A stretch of DNA of 64,000 bases from Lumbricus rubellus (taxonomy: Eukaryota; Annelida; Clitellata; Crassiclitellata; Lumbricidae). Positions within the stretch are counted from its first letter, which is position 1. Each line of letters starts with the position of its first letter. The notes under the pieces were generated by a model, which saw only the letters and a list, made by a program, of their open reading frames with translations, did not search any database and was not told the DNA's origin. The stretch is from assembly GCA_945859605.1 (NCBI GenBank), contig OX243814.1, positions 21,679,201 through 21,743,200 on the forward strand. The letters are read 5' to 3'. The position numbers and the translations under genes were made by a program. Below are positions 1 to 12,969 of the stretch, piece by piece.

Positions 1-108
1 GAAATAAAAGTCTACAATGTAAAAAATCACCATTATTATATCTTTAAAACCACATCTAAAACTTCTTAATCTTAAGCACTGAAGAATGATGACAACAATC
101 TAACTTAC

Positions 109-3100
109 TTTCCTCCAATCTTTAAAGAAGTTGCTGTTAAACAGATCACGTGTCGTGTAGTCATGGTCCAACATCCGTGCATAGAATGTGGCAACCTCTT
201 CTGCTGGTTCACTCAGCTTAACTACTTTTCCGTCGTAATAGAAGGTGACACCTTTTGGAAGAGGTTCATATGGAGGGGCAAACACTGGTCCTTTGTGCTC
301 CAGTGTATTCCATTTAATACCTTCATCACGCTTATTCTCCTCCCACCTGAACGTAAAGAACATCAACCATTGCCACTCCTTAAAATCACTGGAAACCACT
401 AAACCTACATTTCATACAGAAACAGGGAACTCTAAAATATTGCACCTTAGGATTCTTTTAAAGGTATGAAATGTAACAACTGACATTATAATAACCAATT
501 GGAGATCACACTTTAATTCGTCATCATCACTTTAAAGAACAATGTCAACTGGAAAGAAACAGTTGGAAATGTCTCAGATCATTTCAAGAATGCAGTCGAT
601 TCTCCAGAAAATTTAATTCTGTATTTCTTATTAGAAAGTTGCCCACTAAGCAGTAATAAAGGTCAAATGGTAACTCAACAACAACAAAACTCACAATCAA
701 CTCAAGACCTACCACATGTTTAAGGTTAACCCTTCAATGTCGAGATGGTAGTAAATGGTATGGGAAATCCTATACCCTCTGGCATTAAAGGGTTAAGAAA
801 CCTCATTCATCATTCAATTGCTGTATTTCTGAGATCTATATATAATCATATGATCCACAATCCAATCCATTCCTTCGTAAGTTTATATTTAACCAAATTC
901 AGAAAGAACTGAACTCCTTCAGCCTTAAAAAAAATGCTATTTAAATGAGATTCATGCAAATAAGCTTTTTGTTACCATTTCCATTTGGTGTCGTCTGCTG
1001 CATCAGCGTCCGCCTTCTTCTTGCCTTTCTTTGGACTCTCGTCCTCTTCCTTAGCAATCTGTTTTTTGTGATCTTTTGATTTCTAGAAAAACAGAACACC
1101 TTGTTCAACTCAAGAAAACCACAGTGGCTGCAAATGCTCAATTCAATAAACTATCAATATGAACTTTCATGGTAAAGCAACAAAGCAAACACATATAAAA
1201 AACCACGATTCTAAAAATTGGATTGCTCAATTAAAAACCTCAAGCTGTCAAGTGACGTCAAGAACATGCGTGTACACAGGACACACACAGTGCTTTCTTT
1301 CTAGAGAAAGGTTCTGGAACTGAAGAAATCTGAGTTAGGCAGATAAGTTAGTAAACACCCTTTATTTGCATCTGACAAGTGCACAAGCACTATACTATAT
1401 AACAATTACACACATTTTAAAATAAACTACAACAGTATCAGATTACACAGTCACAAATCACAACTACATACCACTAAAGAATAGTAAAGATGTATCAGTT
1501 AACTGGTTTTAAACAATTATATCTAACAAAAGGCAGCATGAAATTATGTCATTTCTTGCAAAGTTAAGTACCCGCCTCACGACGAGAAAGAAAGAGCTGA
1601 TGGATGCAGTGGCCAATTCATACACTACTCTCTACAATTCACATACTGTATCTCACCAACCTCTTCAATATAGCATAAATTCTATCCTGTTTCAATTCAG
1701 ACAATAGGTTGCTGTCTATGCCTGCATCACTTATAGAATATAAAATTCTGTAATACAACAATTCATGCTTTTTCTAAACAAAATCTTGACTAATGTGATA
1801 TAATTAAAAATCTTCATATAAAACAGCAATCAGTTCATTTTACTAGAGCAAAAGTCTGAGGTGGCATAAGTCATCTACTTGTTTACCTTAGGTGCAAAGT
1901 CATCATCAGTGTTCTTGCGCTTCTTAGAAGCTTTATCCTCAACTTTGATTTTTTTCACTTTCTCCATTCTAAAATGGTATAATAACATTACTGAAATTAA
2001 GTTTTTGCATATCATCATATAAATACATTTTTATAGAATCTTCTTTGTGATTCTAACTACTTCATGTTAGTAAAAAGCAAATTGAAAACACTAACAGTTC
2101 ACAGCATATAACACAGTCTCACTAAAATATTTTTCCTTAAAAGACTCAATTTTCTGAAGACTTGTACAGAATAGGGGGCATCATAGTCCACTGGGACTAT
2201 CACGTATGTAACTAGACATTTATTAAAGACCACTGTAAGCACATTAAAAAACATTGACTGTGTCAGTCTAAATCATTTTAAAGTCATTAAAAAACAGTTA
2301 ATCAATAAGCAAAGTGCTTTGATAACTTGTAGACTGAAGCTCCCATAGAGACCAACTGATGGACCCCACTCAGATCTGATAGTAGGCTCAGAGATCTTGG
2401 ACTAAGAAACATTGAACAGAAAGTGACAATAGGTAATGAGGTTCGCAACAAACAAACCCCAACACCAAACAATCTCTCAAACATAGTTAGAAGATGCTGC
2501 ATCCAGCATCTAGATATGTCAGCTTGTGCATTTCTCAGCCTGTAAAACAGGACATTTTTTGCATCCAGCAGACAGTCATATATACAATTATACATGTATA
2601 ATCAAAACAGCAGAATGGTATGCTCACTTTGGCCTTTCCTCAGATACCTCGCTTAAAACAATCAAGACTTGTGTGCAGCAGAAAACTTGTGTACAAAAAT
2701 GAACTAACATTGACACTGAGCAACTGATGAGAAAGTAAATTGAAAAAATCAGGGCACTGTCGTAATACCCAATACCCATGGATGCTGTCATTCAGCAGTG
2801 CTAACCACACGAGATAAGGATCGTTGCAAGCTTGCATGGATCGTGCAGCAACACAGAAGCAATGAATTTCTACACACCTAGCTGCTAGTGGTTCATCACT
2901 TTCATCTCCGGAGTCATCATGCTTTCGCTTCTTTGAAGGCGACAACTTGACATCTGGCTTAACCTTCACCTTATCGAGTCTAGCCATCTGAAAAGCAAAC
3001 CGTAACATGAGATCAGCTACACAGCAGCACTGACAACATTGAACATCTGAATCCATATCAGAAGCAAAGAAAATTGACAGATAATTCAAGTAAAAATACT

Positions 3101-6100
3101 TAATGTTGACTAGTTGAAAATGGAAGCAATGCCAACTAGGGGTCATTGACCTGTAACGCACCCATTAATTAAATAATTATTAAGGAGATGATCGGATTAA
3201 GGCGATTTTGTGTGTGAGGGCATATGGCAGGGTGGAGGGTCTCAACAAAATGTGTATTACACAAAATAAATATGAGCCTATCCATATATTATGCATGCAA
3301 TGCCATGCATGCAAAAACATTTGCATTTCTGCCCCTCCCTACTCTTGCAACCCATACATTTTGTGGAACCCCCACCCTATGTGTACGTACAAATAAGCTT
3401 CTCTCTTCTTCTTTGGTTCTCTGCCGTCAGGCAGGTTCATATGTCCAATGACGCCACGCATATCTGTTCTGTGCATCCATCTTTAGCCCTCTGTAACCGT
3501 CCTTTGTCATCATCCAGTCCAGTAGCATTGTTCTTGGTCTTCCTCTTGTCTTTTTCCCCTCCATTCTTCCTTCGATGATATCTCGTACTATGGTGTCACT
3601 CCTCATGATGTGGCCAATCCAGTTTCTCTGTCGTCTCCGTATTGTCTCCAGCATTGATCTTTCCTCTCCCACCATCTGCAGTATTTCTTCGTTCGTCTTG
3701 TGCTCCCTCCAGCTGACACGCTTCATTCTCCGCCAAATCCACATTTCGAAAGCCTCCAATCTTCTTATGTCATCCTTTCTCATTGTCCATGTTTCTGACC
3801 CATACAGTACCACACTCCACACCAGCGTCTTGACCATTCTCTTCTTTAGATTCATATTTAGTTTTCCTCTGAGGAGTTCCTCTCTTTTGTTGAATGCGTC
3901 TTTTCCTATGGCTATTCGTCTTTTTATTTCTACATGGCATCTTGCATCATCTGTGATCATACTTCCTAGGTAACAGAATTTCTCCACGTGCTCTATTTCC
4001 TCTCCGTTTAATGTGATCTTAATAATTGCTTTATTTCCTCCTTTGCTTATCCTCATAGCCTTTGTCTTCTTGATGTTTATTTTCATGTCGTATTCTGTCG
4101 ATATCATGTTCAATCGATCCATCATTCTTTGTAATCCTTCTTGAGTGCCTGCCAACATTGCCTGATCGTCCGCAAACCTCAGAGCTTTTATCAGTCTTCC
4201 TCCAACCTTTATCCCCTCATTCACTTCTTCCAGTGTTTCTCTTACAATTTCTTCTATATAGATATTAAACAGTATTGGGGATAGTGGGCATCCTTGCCTC
4301 ACACCTCTTCCTATCTTTCCTGGTTCCGAGTATTCTCCATCAATTCTAATTTTCACCTTCTGTCTCATATATAGATTACCTATCAATCGCCTTTCCTGCC
4401 ATTCCACGCCAATTCGTCTTCTCTACCACTTAAAAAAAATTAATTAGCTGAAGTAAAGTCATCCACAAAACATTTATTTTAGTATAGGCTACTACATGTA
4501 TTTACTTTTGTTAAACAATATACTTGCTAGCTAAAATTTGTCAACTGTAATGGTTTACTATTTAGATCTGAACACAATTTAATTAAAATGTAATAAAATG
4601 CCATCGAACTATAGGATAATTAATAGAGAGTTATAAATAGGCCAATGTGAACATCATATTTAGAAATTTATCTTGTGCATGTACATTTTGTTGAGACCTC
4701 CTCCCCCTCCGTACGCAAATCGCTTAAATCTGGTGACCCCCTTACTGTGTACACAATTATATGAACAGCCAATATCTAATTATGACTCATGACGTCCTCA
4801 TTAGCCTGTTTGTAAAAGCATAATTTTATAGCAAGCATAATTTTTATAATTCAAATTAAAGAGGAAGATATTCATCATACCAGCGGTACATCATCATCGT
4901 CATCACTTTCTGCTCTGCTTTTCACGTTTTTCAGCCGAGAAAACTAGAAACGTAAAATAAATATAATTTAAATTATATTTTAAAACAGTTAAGTTACCTT
5001 TCAAGTATTCTCCATTGCTAGGCCCATTGCAGAAAGTCTTGTAGGAATAATGTTAAATCAGAAATCACTTTACACTGATGGTTCACACTATATGTCCTCT
5101 TTTCCTTTATGTCTCAGAGCAATTCAATCCTTATCAACATATGTATGCTGGTCTCGGGTATTAGAATATTTTTTAACTAGCTGGGGTACCCAGCATTGCC
5201 TGGAAAATTTAGGATTCGCCCCCACTCCTGGCCAATTCATTACTTCCCCACCCTGAGCGCCGGCTCCCCCAACCGCTCACTCCTCACCCCACCCCCCCCC
5301 TGACACAGTAGCGAAGGTGTGGAGTGAAAAGGTGTATTTTCCTGTCCTGTGTAAGGCCAAACAAAAAAATGTTGTGTTTCCGGTAACCCGACCGACCCTC
5401 TTTCATTGCAGCGACTCAAATAATTTCGTAAAATATTTTCATAAAAAAATGTTTACTAAAATGTTTTAAAATAATTGTTAAATTTTGTTTGTTCTGTTAA
5501 AAAATTTTTTATTGACATAATACGATGACATTGCCTTCCGTATAGAGTTTGATCTTAGGCCCAATAAATAATGTTGTGCTTGCTTAAAACACATACTTTC
5601 TGCGTGTACCTTTGTGCAAAAAAGACTAGTGGGGTATAATTTTTCGGATAATCACTGTACATATAAAATATCTTACCAAAATAAAAATATTTTTCAACCT
5701 CCCTACCCAATTTTTTAGAACTGTGTTACCGGAAACACAACATTTTTGGGGGGGCCTAAAACAACTACAGATTTGGCACAGGTCTGTTTCCATTCTGCTC
5801 AGGTGCTTATGTCCTTTTGTGTTCAAATTAACTTACTTTTTTTCAAATCACTTATCCTCCATAGGCTGCTCCACTATGTCTTACAGACTGATCTTCTTAA
5901 TATTCATTTAATTATGTATTTTTATGTGGTTTTATCGTGTCATTGGTTGATGCAGAGTGCGTCAGACACTAACACAAAAACAAGCCAGAATAACACATCA
6001 CGTTATAAAACAAACCACAAAAGCTGACAAATGCTTACTATGCTAACATTTGCACAACTTTTACTACAGGTTTATTCAAGGAATTAATTTATACCAGTGC

Positions 6101-9100
6101 TGCATCATCTTCATCTTTTGGCTCAGCTTTCACTTCTTTACCAACGTTGTCTGCCTTCTGTAACCTAGAAAACTGAATGCAAATCATACATTTAAACGAA
6201 AAACACATTTGACTGAATAAAAACAATAAAGACAGAAACAGCACAGATTTACTACAATAACATTGGTCAAACCTGTACCACACAAATTGAACAATATCTG
6301 TCAGTATTTCCATCTAATAGATGGCGCCTAGAAGGGTTCTGAATAAGTTTCACATGGAAAAAATTGTCTTACACGAGCCCCAGATGGAAAAGCTGGCAGG
6401 GTTCATAAATGGGCAAGCAAAGGCACAGTTACTTATTCAAACAGTTGCACCCTGGCCATTAAATCAATGCTCGAACCTAAGAAGCATCATGCTCTAAACA
6501 TAATACACTCTCCTCAATTGCTGTCTAATCGTTTAAGTAAAGTTACTCGCTACTTAAAAAAATTACTACATATTTATTGACACCTGAAAAGCTAAGCTGC
6601 GTATGGTGGGAACAGTGGTGGATCCCAGGTAACTTGCATGAGAGCAAGATGAGTTCAAGATAAGGCCTAAAAAAATTGCTGTGTTTCCGGTAACCCGATC
6701 GACCCTCTTTTATTGCTGCGACTCAAATAATTGTTTAAAATATTTTTAATTTTAAAAAATGTTAATAAAAAAAAATTTAAAGAAAAATTGTTAAAAAATT
6801 TTTTAAATTTTTTTTTAACATTTGTATTGACATAACAGAAAAGACGTCAACAAATTGAAATTAATAGGACTGTTTTCTAGAGCAGTATTAGGTGCAGACA
6901 GTCGGAAAATAGGCAGTTTATACTTGCTTAGAACACGTACTTTGTTGCAGCGTGTACCTTTGTGCAAAAAGACTAGTGGGGTATACTTTTTCGGATAGTC
7001 GCTGCATAAAAATATTTTACCAAAATAAAAATATTTTCCGACCTATCTACCCAATTTTTTTTAGCTCTGTTACCGGAAACACAAGATTTTTTTAGGCCTA
7101 AGCATCATGTTGTAGCAGTACACCATGATGCACATTGCACAAGCGTGGTCTAGGGATGCCAGCATAAAACAAGGAGGGATGGAGTAGATGGTGAGCCATC
7201 CTATGCCTATGAGAAAAATCAACCTCTGGATGGGAGGTGTCATTGAGATTGCCAGATTTAACCACGTGTGTGGAAGGTAGTTGGCCACCGCATCTCTCTT
7301 GGTCATATGCCTGTAACCTTCAAATCAGACCCATACATGATCGCCTGCCAGAAAATTACAACCCTCTGGAAATCTGTTTCTGCATGTAAGTTATAGATCT
7401 GAAATCGAGCATTGGCCAGTTTTCAATCAGTGTAGCATACATATAAAGAAATTGAATTAATCTGTATGAATACAAATGAAGGGGCCTGTTTCATGCAATG
7501 ATCGGTGGAAGATATCATGCAGTAGGGGTTAGGTGGCTGACTATTATCCTGTTAATTCGCTGTTGCAACAAATGGATCGGATCATTTGGAACACAGAACT
7601 GTACGCCTAGAATAGCGGTCAATAATGTCACTCAAGAATCATTCATTTTTTAGAGTACAGATGAGATTTTATTTGCCATAGCAATCCACAATTTTTGCCT
7701 TTTTAAATTGATAATTTATCACATACTCTAGCAATGTAACAGAATCCAATTGTTAACATGTATTTCATGGTCTATTCAAATCAAAGTTAGTGAATACTGT
7801 TTTCCAATCATTTAAAATAAAATTTTGAAAGTATGAGTTTCATTACACAATTAAACAGCTGTTTCTATCACTGTGAACATTCACTATCATCAAAAGAAGA
7901 AGACAGGACCAGCTTCAATTCCTATTTTCCACATGTTGTCATAATAACACAAATCAATATTTACAGGACAGCTCCACTTACCAGTGGTGCATCATCTTCG
8001 TCATCACTTTTCACAACAGGTTTCAACCCCAGCTGCGTCTTTGAAGGTGAAGCCATCTCTGTCTTCACTCGTACTGGACTTGTCTGTTCACTGAGCTTGT
8101 CAGTCAAGTCACTATGTCTGTCAGACCTGTGATGATGCTTTTCTGAAGATTTGCCAGAATCAGTTCTGGACATCTTATCATTGCTGCTGCTGCTTTGACG
8201 TTTGTCCTTGACATCTTTGTGTGATGAAGAGGATTTAGAAGAACTCGAATGGACTCTTGAAGCGTCTGAAGAGCTTCGAGCCTTGTCTCCATCGTTAGTC
8301 CTCAAACTTAGGTCGCCCTTCACGGAGCTACTTTCTTTGTGCTTTGAGCTAGAACCCTCTTTGGAACTTCCACCTGATCCATCGCGATTCTTCAGACTTG
8401 ACTCTGACTTGGAGCTCAACGAGGATTGCTCCTTAGACTTGGAACTGGAATGATTATCTCTATGCACTGATGACGAACTAGACGAGCCATGCAGCTTTTC
8501 CTTGTCTCTTGATGAACTTGAGTGATCCCTTGGCTTGCTTGATGAAGAAGAAGACGATGCATGACGATGGTCTTTCGCTTTTGAAAAACCATTTTGGTTT
8601 TCAATACCTGCTGCATCTTTGTGCCGAGAGACATCCTTTGAGCCAGAAGTTGAACTCGACTTATGACTGCTACTGCTCTTATACTTTTCTTTATCATCAG
8701 TGCCACTCTTTCCATGACCTTGCTGCAGAGTTGCGCCGCTGCTCTGACTTCCAGAAGAGACAATTCCATTTGTCAGGCCTTGTTTAGCATCAGCTCCATT
8801 GTCAGTCATTGCAATCAAAGGTTCTAAAACAAAGACTGAGTTTCACATCATGTAATCAAATACATGCCTTTATACAGAGATGGTAAAAACAACCAAATTA
8901 TGATGATCACTTGTACATGATGCAATGCAAACAGCATAGCAAGCTTTCAATAACTTATCCTATTTCAAGACTTTTTGATGTTATTTTAAGATGAGTTCTC
9001 GGATCAAAGCGTGAAAGACATCGAGTCATGCAGTACCAAATTACAACTAACATAAAAACTCTGATGTTTGCCTAAAATTGGCAGTAATTCATCCTGACTG

Positions 9101-10603
9101 CAAAAACTAATTTAAATTTTTTTTGCTATGTGGATCAATTTATGTCCAAGATATAGGTCACTGAGTCTTGAACAAAACACTTTGACCTGACCTGCATAAG
9201 GCAAATTGTTGAATCTGGGGTTTTATAAAGACCATATACATAAATACTATTCATGGCAAACTGAAAGTAATTTTTAAATTATCTGAGTCAAAAAAAGTTC
9301 AGCAATTTTACCGATTCTTAAATATTAATTTACAAAAAGGTTCAGCAATTTCACCTATAAGCCTCAATTCTGCACGATGTTGTAAACAACTGCTGTAAAA
9401 AGTTTCAGTGCAATCTCTCATTAATTATTCATTCATGGACATTGCAGCTTTTCAAATTTAATATAAGCACACAGTAAACTCATTACTGAAATGAAGTTGT
9501 TTGCAAGTTGCAGCATAAGACTCAGTTCTGCAAACTCCAAGCAGCTGTTACTTGTTCAAGGTTTCAGTGGGAACATCATGTAGCTACGACTGTTTTAATT
9601 CTATCACTTTTTTAAGTCGCCCATTTATTACATATTTAGCAGCACCAACAACATAGGCAAAAACAAATTAGAAAGATACTAACTTTGCTCTAAAAATTCA
9701 TAATTCATTAAATATTAATTCTTACGCTAATACACCACATTATACCAGACATATCCTATGAATATGAATACTTATCTATAAATCTCTTATACAGTATTAG
9801 TCCTGGTGTAAACGAGCTGTTTACATTAATGCTCAGCATAACATATATTAAAAACATAAACAAATTCAAAATTCAACAACCACTTAATGCAAATGACTAT
9901 CACACGCATAACTGAGAACATTCTGTACCTTATAAATAACCAGGTAAAATGCAATAAAGAAATACTAACGACTAACTGCTAAAATTATTTTAAGAACATT
10001 TCAGTCACAGCATGGTCTAGTCAACCAGAATTCACAAATAAACAAAGAGAACTTAAAACAAAACACGTATTTTTAAAAACTAAACTAAATCACAATGATC
10101 GTCTAGAAATAAGCAAAGCACGAAAAATAATACTAAATTTAATGGTTAGAAACAGCAAAGTATTATGATTCGCTAGACAGGTGCTCTTTAAAACTTTCTG
10201 GACTTAGCCATTTTGTCCGCAATTGGACTTGTCATTTTACCCGAGCTTGAAGCATGCGTGATCGTCATCTTCAGAGGCTAAAAACAAAATATTTACAACA
10301 AAATGTTACGAGCTAGAACAAAATCTAATTAGATTTTCCTTGATAGGACACATTTCCCCATAAATCGAACAAAAAATACCTTCTGAAATCATTTTATACA
10401 CAACGGCACACGCTGGCCAAGCATAAAGACTTAGAAAATTTCGGCCATGTTTCGGACCAGCTAGACAAAAGGGCAGCAAATAATATGAATTAAAATAATC
10501 GCTTTTCTTATAAATAAAATCTAAACAGTTAAAGGATTAGTTTATAAGTCATTCTCTTTACCGTCGGCATTTCAACGTCCTGGTCAGCTTGAGTTTCGTC
10601 CAT
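109..10603 (-). CDS. TOP1: DNA topoisomerase I, 5' part (gene truncated at left edge)
   Basis: Type IB topoisomerase, which relaxes supercoils in the nucleus through a transient 3'-phosphotyrosyl link. Exons on the minus strand: 10562-10603 (ATG), 10241-10277, 7982-8823, 6095-6172, 4881-4943, 2878-2987, 1887-1968, 976-1082, 109-346. Together 1599 nt, 533 codons, and all phases agree. The last exon is recognisable core domain, with [45 protein letters not shown] and NFFKDWRK. The 842-nt exon codes a Ser/Lys/His/Asp-rich low-complexity stretch; the next five are short, lysine-rich and acidic, as in the disordered nuclear N-terminal domain of animal TOP1. The start is the first in-frame ATG, followed by [14 protein letters not shown]. 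Rest of the core, linker and the C-terminal active-site Tyr domain are outside the window. Introns hold two Harbinger-like MITEs and an RTE-like LINE. Core exon identity is certain; the two smallest 5' exons are inferred from splice sites and phase. Confidence 0.94.
730..792. mobile_element. 63-bp piggyBac-like micro-element, copy 1
   Basis: TTAA on both sides (726-729 and 793-796); ends CCCTTCAATG and CATTAAAGGG. Nearly identical over its full 63 bp to 40782-40844 in the opposite orientation. Confidence 0.7.
3395..4432 (-). mobile_element. RTE-like LINE, 5'-truncated, with RT open reading frame
   Basis: Non-LTR retrotransposon fragment within a TOP1 intron. An uninterrupted 326-codon frame (3427-4407) has reverse transcriptase motifs [19 protein letters not shown], the catalytic box [28 protein letters not shown] and the C-terminal [12 protein letters not shown] / KTRGRPR region common in animal endonuclease-reverse transcriptase elements. 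The endonuclease half is missing, as in 5'-truncated insertions. The 3' end has a hairpin (3421-3434) and an AAGAAG-type tail (plus-strand CTTCTTCTT). Clade assignment to RTE is tentative; no stop or frameshift in the RT region suggests a fairly young copy. Confidence 0.85.
5355..5756 (+). mobile_element. Harbinger-like MITE, copy 1
   Basis: Bounded by TAA (5352-5354 and 5757-5759). Ends are GGCCAAAC... and ...GGCC with the family inner repeat GTGTTTCCGGTAAC and its complement. 402 bp, non-coding. The 3-bp TWA target site and GGCC ends suggest the PIF/Harbinger superfamily. TOP1 intron. Confidence 0.72.
6664..7098 (+). mobile_element. Harbinger-like MITE, copy 2
   Basis: TAA flanks at 6661-6663 and 7099-7101; ends GGCCTAAAAAAATT and TTTTTTTAGGCC, followed inward by GTGTTTCCGGTAAC and its complement. 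435 bp, no coding capacity. TOP1 intron, same orientation as copy 1. Confidence 0.78.
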
Positions 10604-12915
10604 TTTAATGAAGAAACTGACTAAAAACTCCTTCCGATAACAATGACGCAGAATTACAAGTCCACAATGTACGCTTCTTGACATGCGCGAAGAACCCGGA
10701 TAACGTCCATCGCCCTCTGGCTGACGGAGCCAGAGCGGCCAGATTTCGTAACTGCTCAGTCGCTAGTTCGCGTAAAAAGTAGCCAAAAAGTCGCGTCATA
10801 AATGGAAACATTAATAAATCGTTGTCCTCCACGGAGACCTTATTTCAGAATGTACTCCCGGGTCTGGTTTTTTTTATTGTGACACAGGCCTTAGGCATAG
10901 GAAAGCAGGCAGTACCTTTGCCAAGTTCTAGAGGGTGCCATTTCCACAAAGGGTGTGGCGCCATTTCCACAAAAGTACATTTCAATGGTTTTTTCATTTA
11001 CAACCATTTTCCACAAATTTGAATATTATCCAGCCTTTGGTGTACTAATAAAAATTATATTAAATTACCGAGTTGAGTGAATACAGGGCTTTGGCTAGTT
11101 CATCTTTAGATCTGCTGTGGGCTGAACAATTGAGTGGGAATCCTGAATCTATACTTTGCCTGGGGCGCCAAATGCATGTTTTGCCTGGGGTGCCATTTGG
11201 GTTAAGGCCGGTGTCATGTGACAGAGTCTCTCCCCTCCCTAAAAGTCTCCCCCAGAGACTTTATTTTGAAACAGATTCTTCCCTTGGCAGATCTGTTCCA
11301 GAATAAATTCGCCCCCTGAAAATCTGTATTGGAAGACATTTTCTGAAGTAAAAGCATATATAATGTTCGTGTTAAATAATTTAGCCAACGCAAACTAACG
11401 GTATAACATGCTCATCTATAAATTTTATGCGACTGTAGCCGATATCACGCTCAAACAGGGCAGACTTTATTTCGATCACAAATTATTACAGGAGTTAAAT
11501 TTAACTGTCTGGCAGCCATGCAAGGTTCTCATGTCCTACTACTTATTTCACTAATTCCATCTGGTAGAATGTGGGTGTACCAACCTTTATAGTAGGTACT
11601 GTACAGAAAACCAGCCATTGACCGGTTCATTTGTTGAAGTTATGATGCAGGTAAATTGTATTTATGACAAAAAGTAAACCATCATTTAAAAAAATGATTG
11701 AAAGCAGCACATGACAAAGTTCACAAGTCCTTAAAAGTTGTGTTCATTGTGCACCGTTTCATTGTTGTTATGAAACTGACTTATTGCGTCATGTTTATAC
11801 ATGAACTCTTGTATAAGACAATCATCATTTTGCTCTTCATGCTAGCTGACATCTATGCACATATTCATAAGGCTAAGTTTATCTTCTTGCACTGGTCAAA
11901 TTACCGACATGGTTGGCCACAAAACTCTCATCCAATACCTACCCAGTATATATAGGTTTGTATGTGCACTTGTTATAGCGCCCCTTCAAGCTCTCTCCTC
12001 AGAGGCGCTCCCGAACGCAGAGCGGACACTGCATCGGAGTTTCACGCCGAAGCGCTGAGCAATTGTGAGTGGACTTGCCCAAGGTCCCTATGCGGCAAGG
12101 TGGATTTGAACCTCGAACCTTCCGGCTCAAAGACAACGACGCCGCCACTACACCACCGTGCCCCACAGTTTTGTGGCCTTATATATATATATTCGTTTAA
12201 TAAAAATCCATCTATCAAACCGCAGCTAGTTAATACTTGAATCCTTCCATGGTATAAGGGGCATTCCTCTTCTTGTCTGGCATCAATCCTATCTGTCTGG
12301 TTTGTACCAAATGGCTATAGCTAGTAAGTCCAGGTCTAACTGAGTTTCTATGTTTCACATGGATCAGTCAATGGAACACTTCGTTTCATTCTGTACATGG
12401 CTGATGTTACTTTTATGCTTTAAAATTACTCTGCTATTGGTCACTTCTTGACTGGTGACATTCAGGCCTATGTTCAATTGTTCATGGTCCTCCATTTGAG
12501 ACTATTCAAATTATTAGGTCTTCATAAATCACTGAATCAGTAAACCAAACCAGTAACAGCATACACCAAGCATTAATTGTAAATTTGCAACTAAATTTAC
12601 ACAAGCAAAAACGCTTTCAAATGCAAACCGCTTACAGTTGAACCATAACTGACCAAGTTAATAATTCACAAAAGCAATGCTTTACTGTTTCTAGTTACTA
12701 GTTCTGATGATGAAATGATATATTGTCAATTATCAGAAAACGTGCATAAAACTTTATCCAACAATGCGTTGATTTTAAGTTTTGCGATGCTAATACGAAT
12801 TATCATCTATGCATGAATCTTTTACAATATTAAAGTTTTATTGTCTTTGAAACTTTTCTAAGGTTTCGCAGGTTTAAACATGGCTTAACGATGATGTGTT
12901 TTCCCACATAGAGTA
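10604..12915. other. Spacer between TOP1 start and PITHD1 3' end
   Basis: It should contain the TOP1 promoter: 10604-10800 is relatively GC-rich (GGAGCCAGAGCGGCCAGA) with no obvious TATA box. Farther out are GTGCCATTTCCACAAA repeats (10935-10980) and the SINE at 11957-12167. No other coding sequence recognised. Confidence 0.5.
11957..12167 (-). mobile_element. tRNA-derived SINE, family A
   Basis: Minus-strand copy: CTGTGGGGCACGGTGGTGTA start, tRNA-type boxes, same body, and the tail appearing on the plus strand as CTTGTTATAGCGCCCC. It lies between TOP1 and PITHD1. Confidence 0.85.
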
Positions 12916-12921
12916 TTTATT
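12916..12921 (-). promoter_or_regulatory. Candidate poly(A) signal AATAAA for PITHD1
   Basis: AATAAA on the minus strand about 50 nt past the PITHD1 stop codon at 12970-12972. Position and orientation fit. No transcript evidence is available here. Confidence 0.5.
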
Positions 12922-12969
12922 TTACAAGTCTTTCTTCAGAACTTCGTATCTTATCATGACAAGTAACTT

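Noticed and set aside
8416..8769. 117-codon alternative minus frame
   Set aside because: Out-of-frame reading of the TOP1 low-complexity exon.
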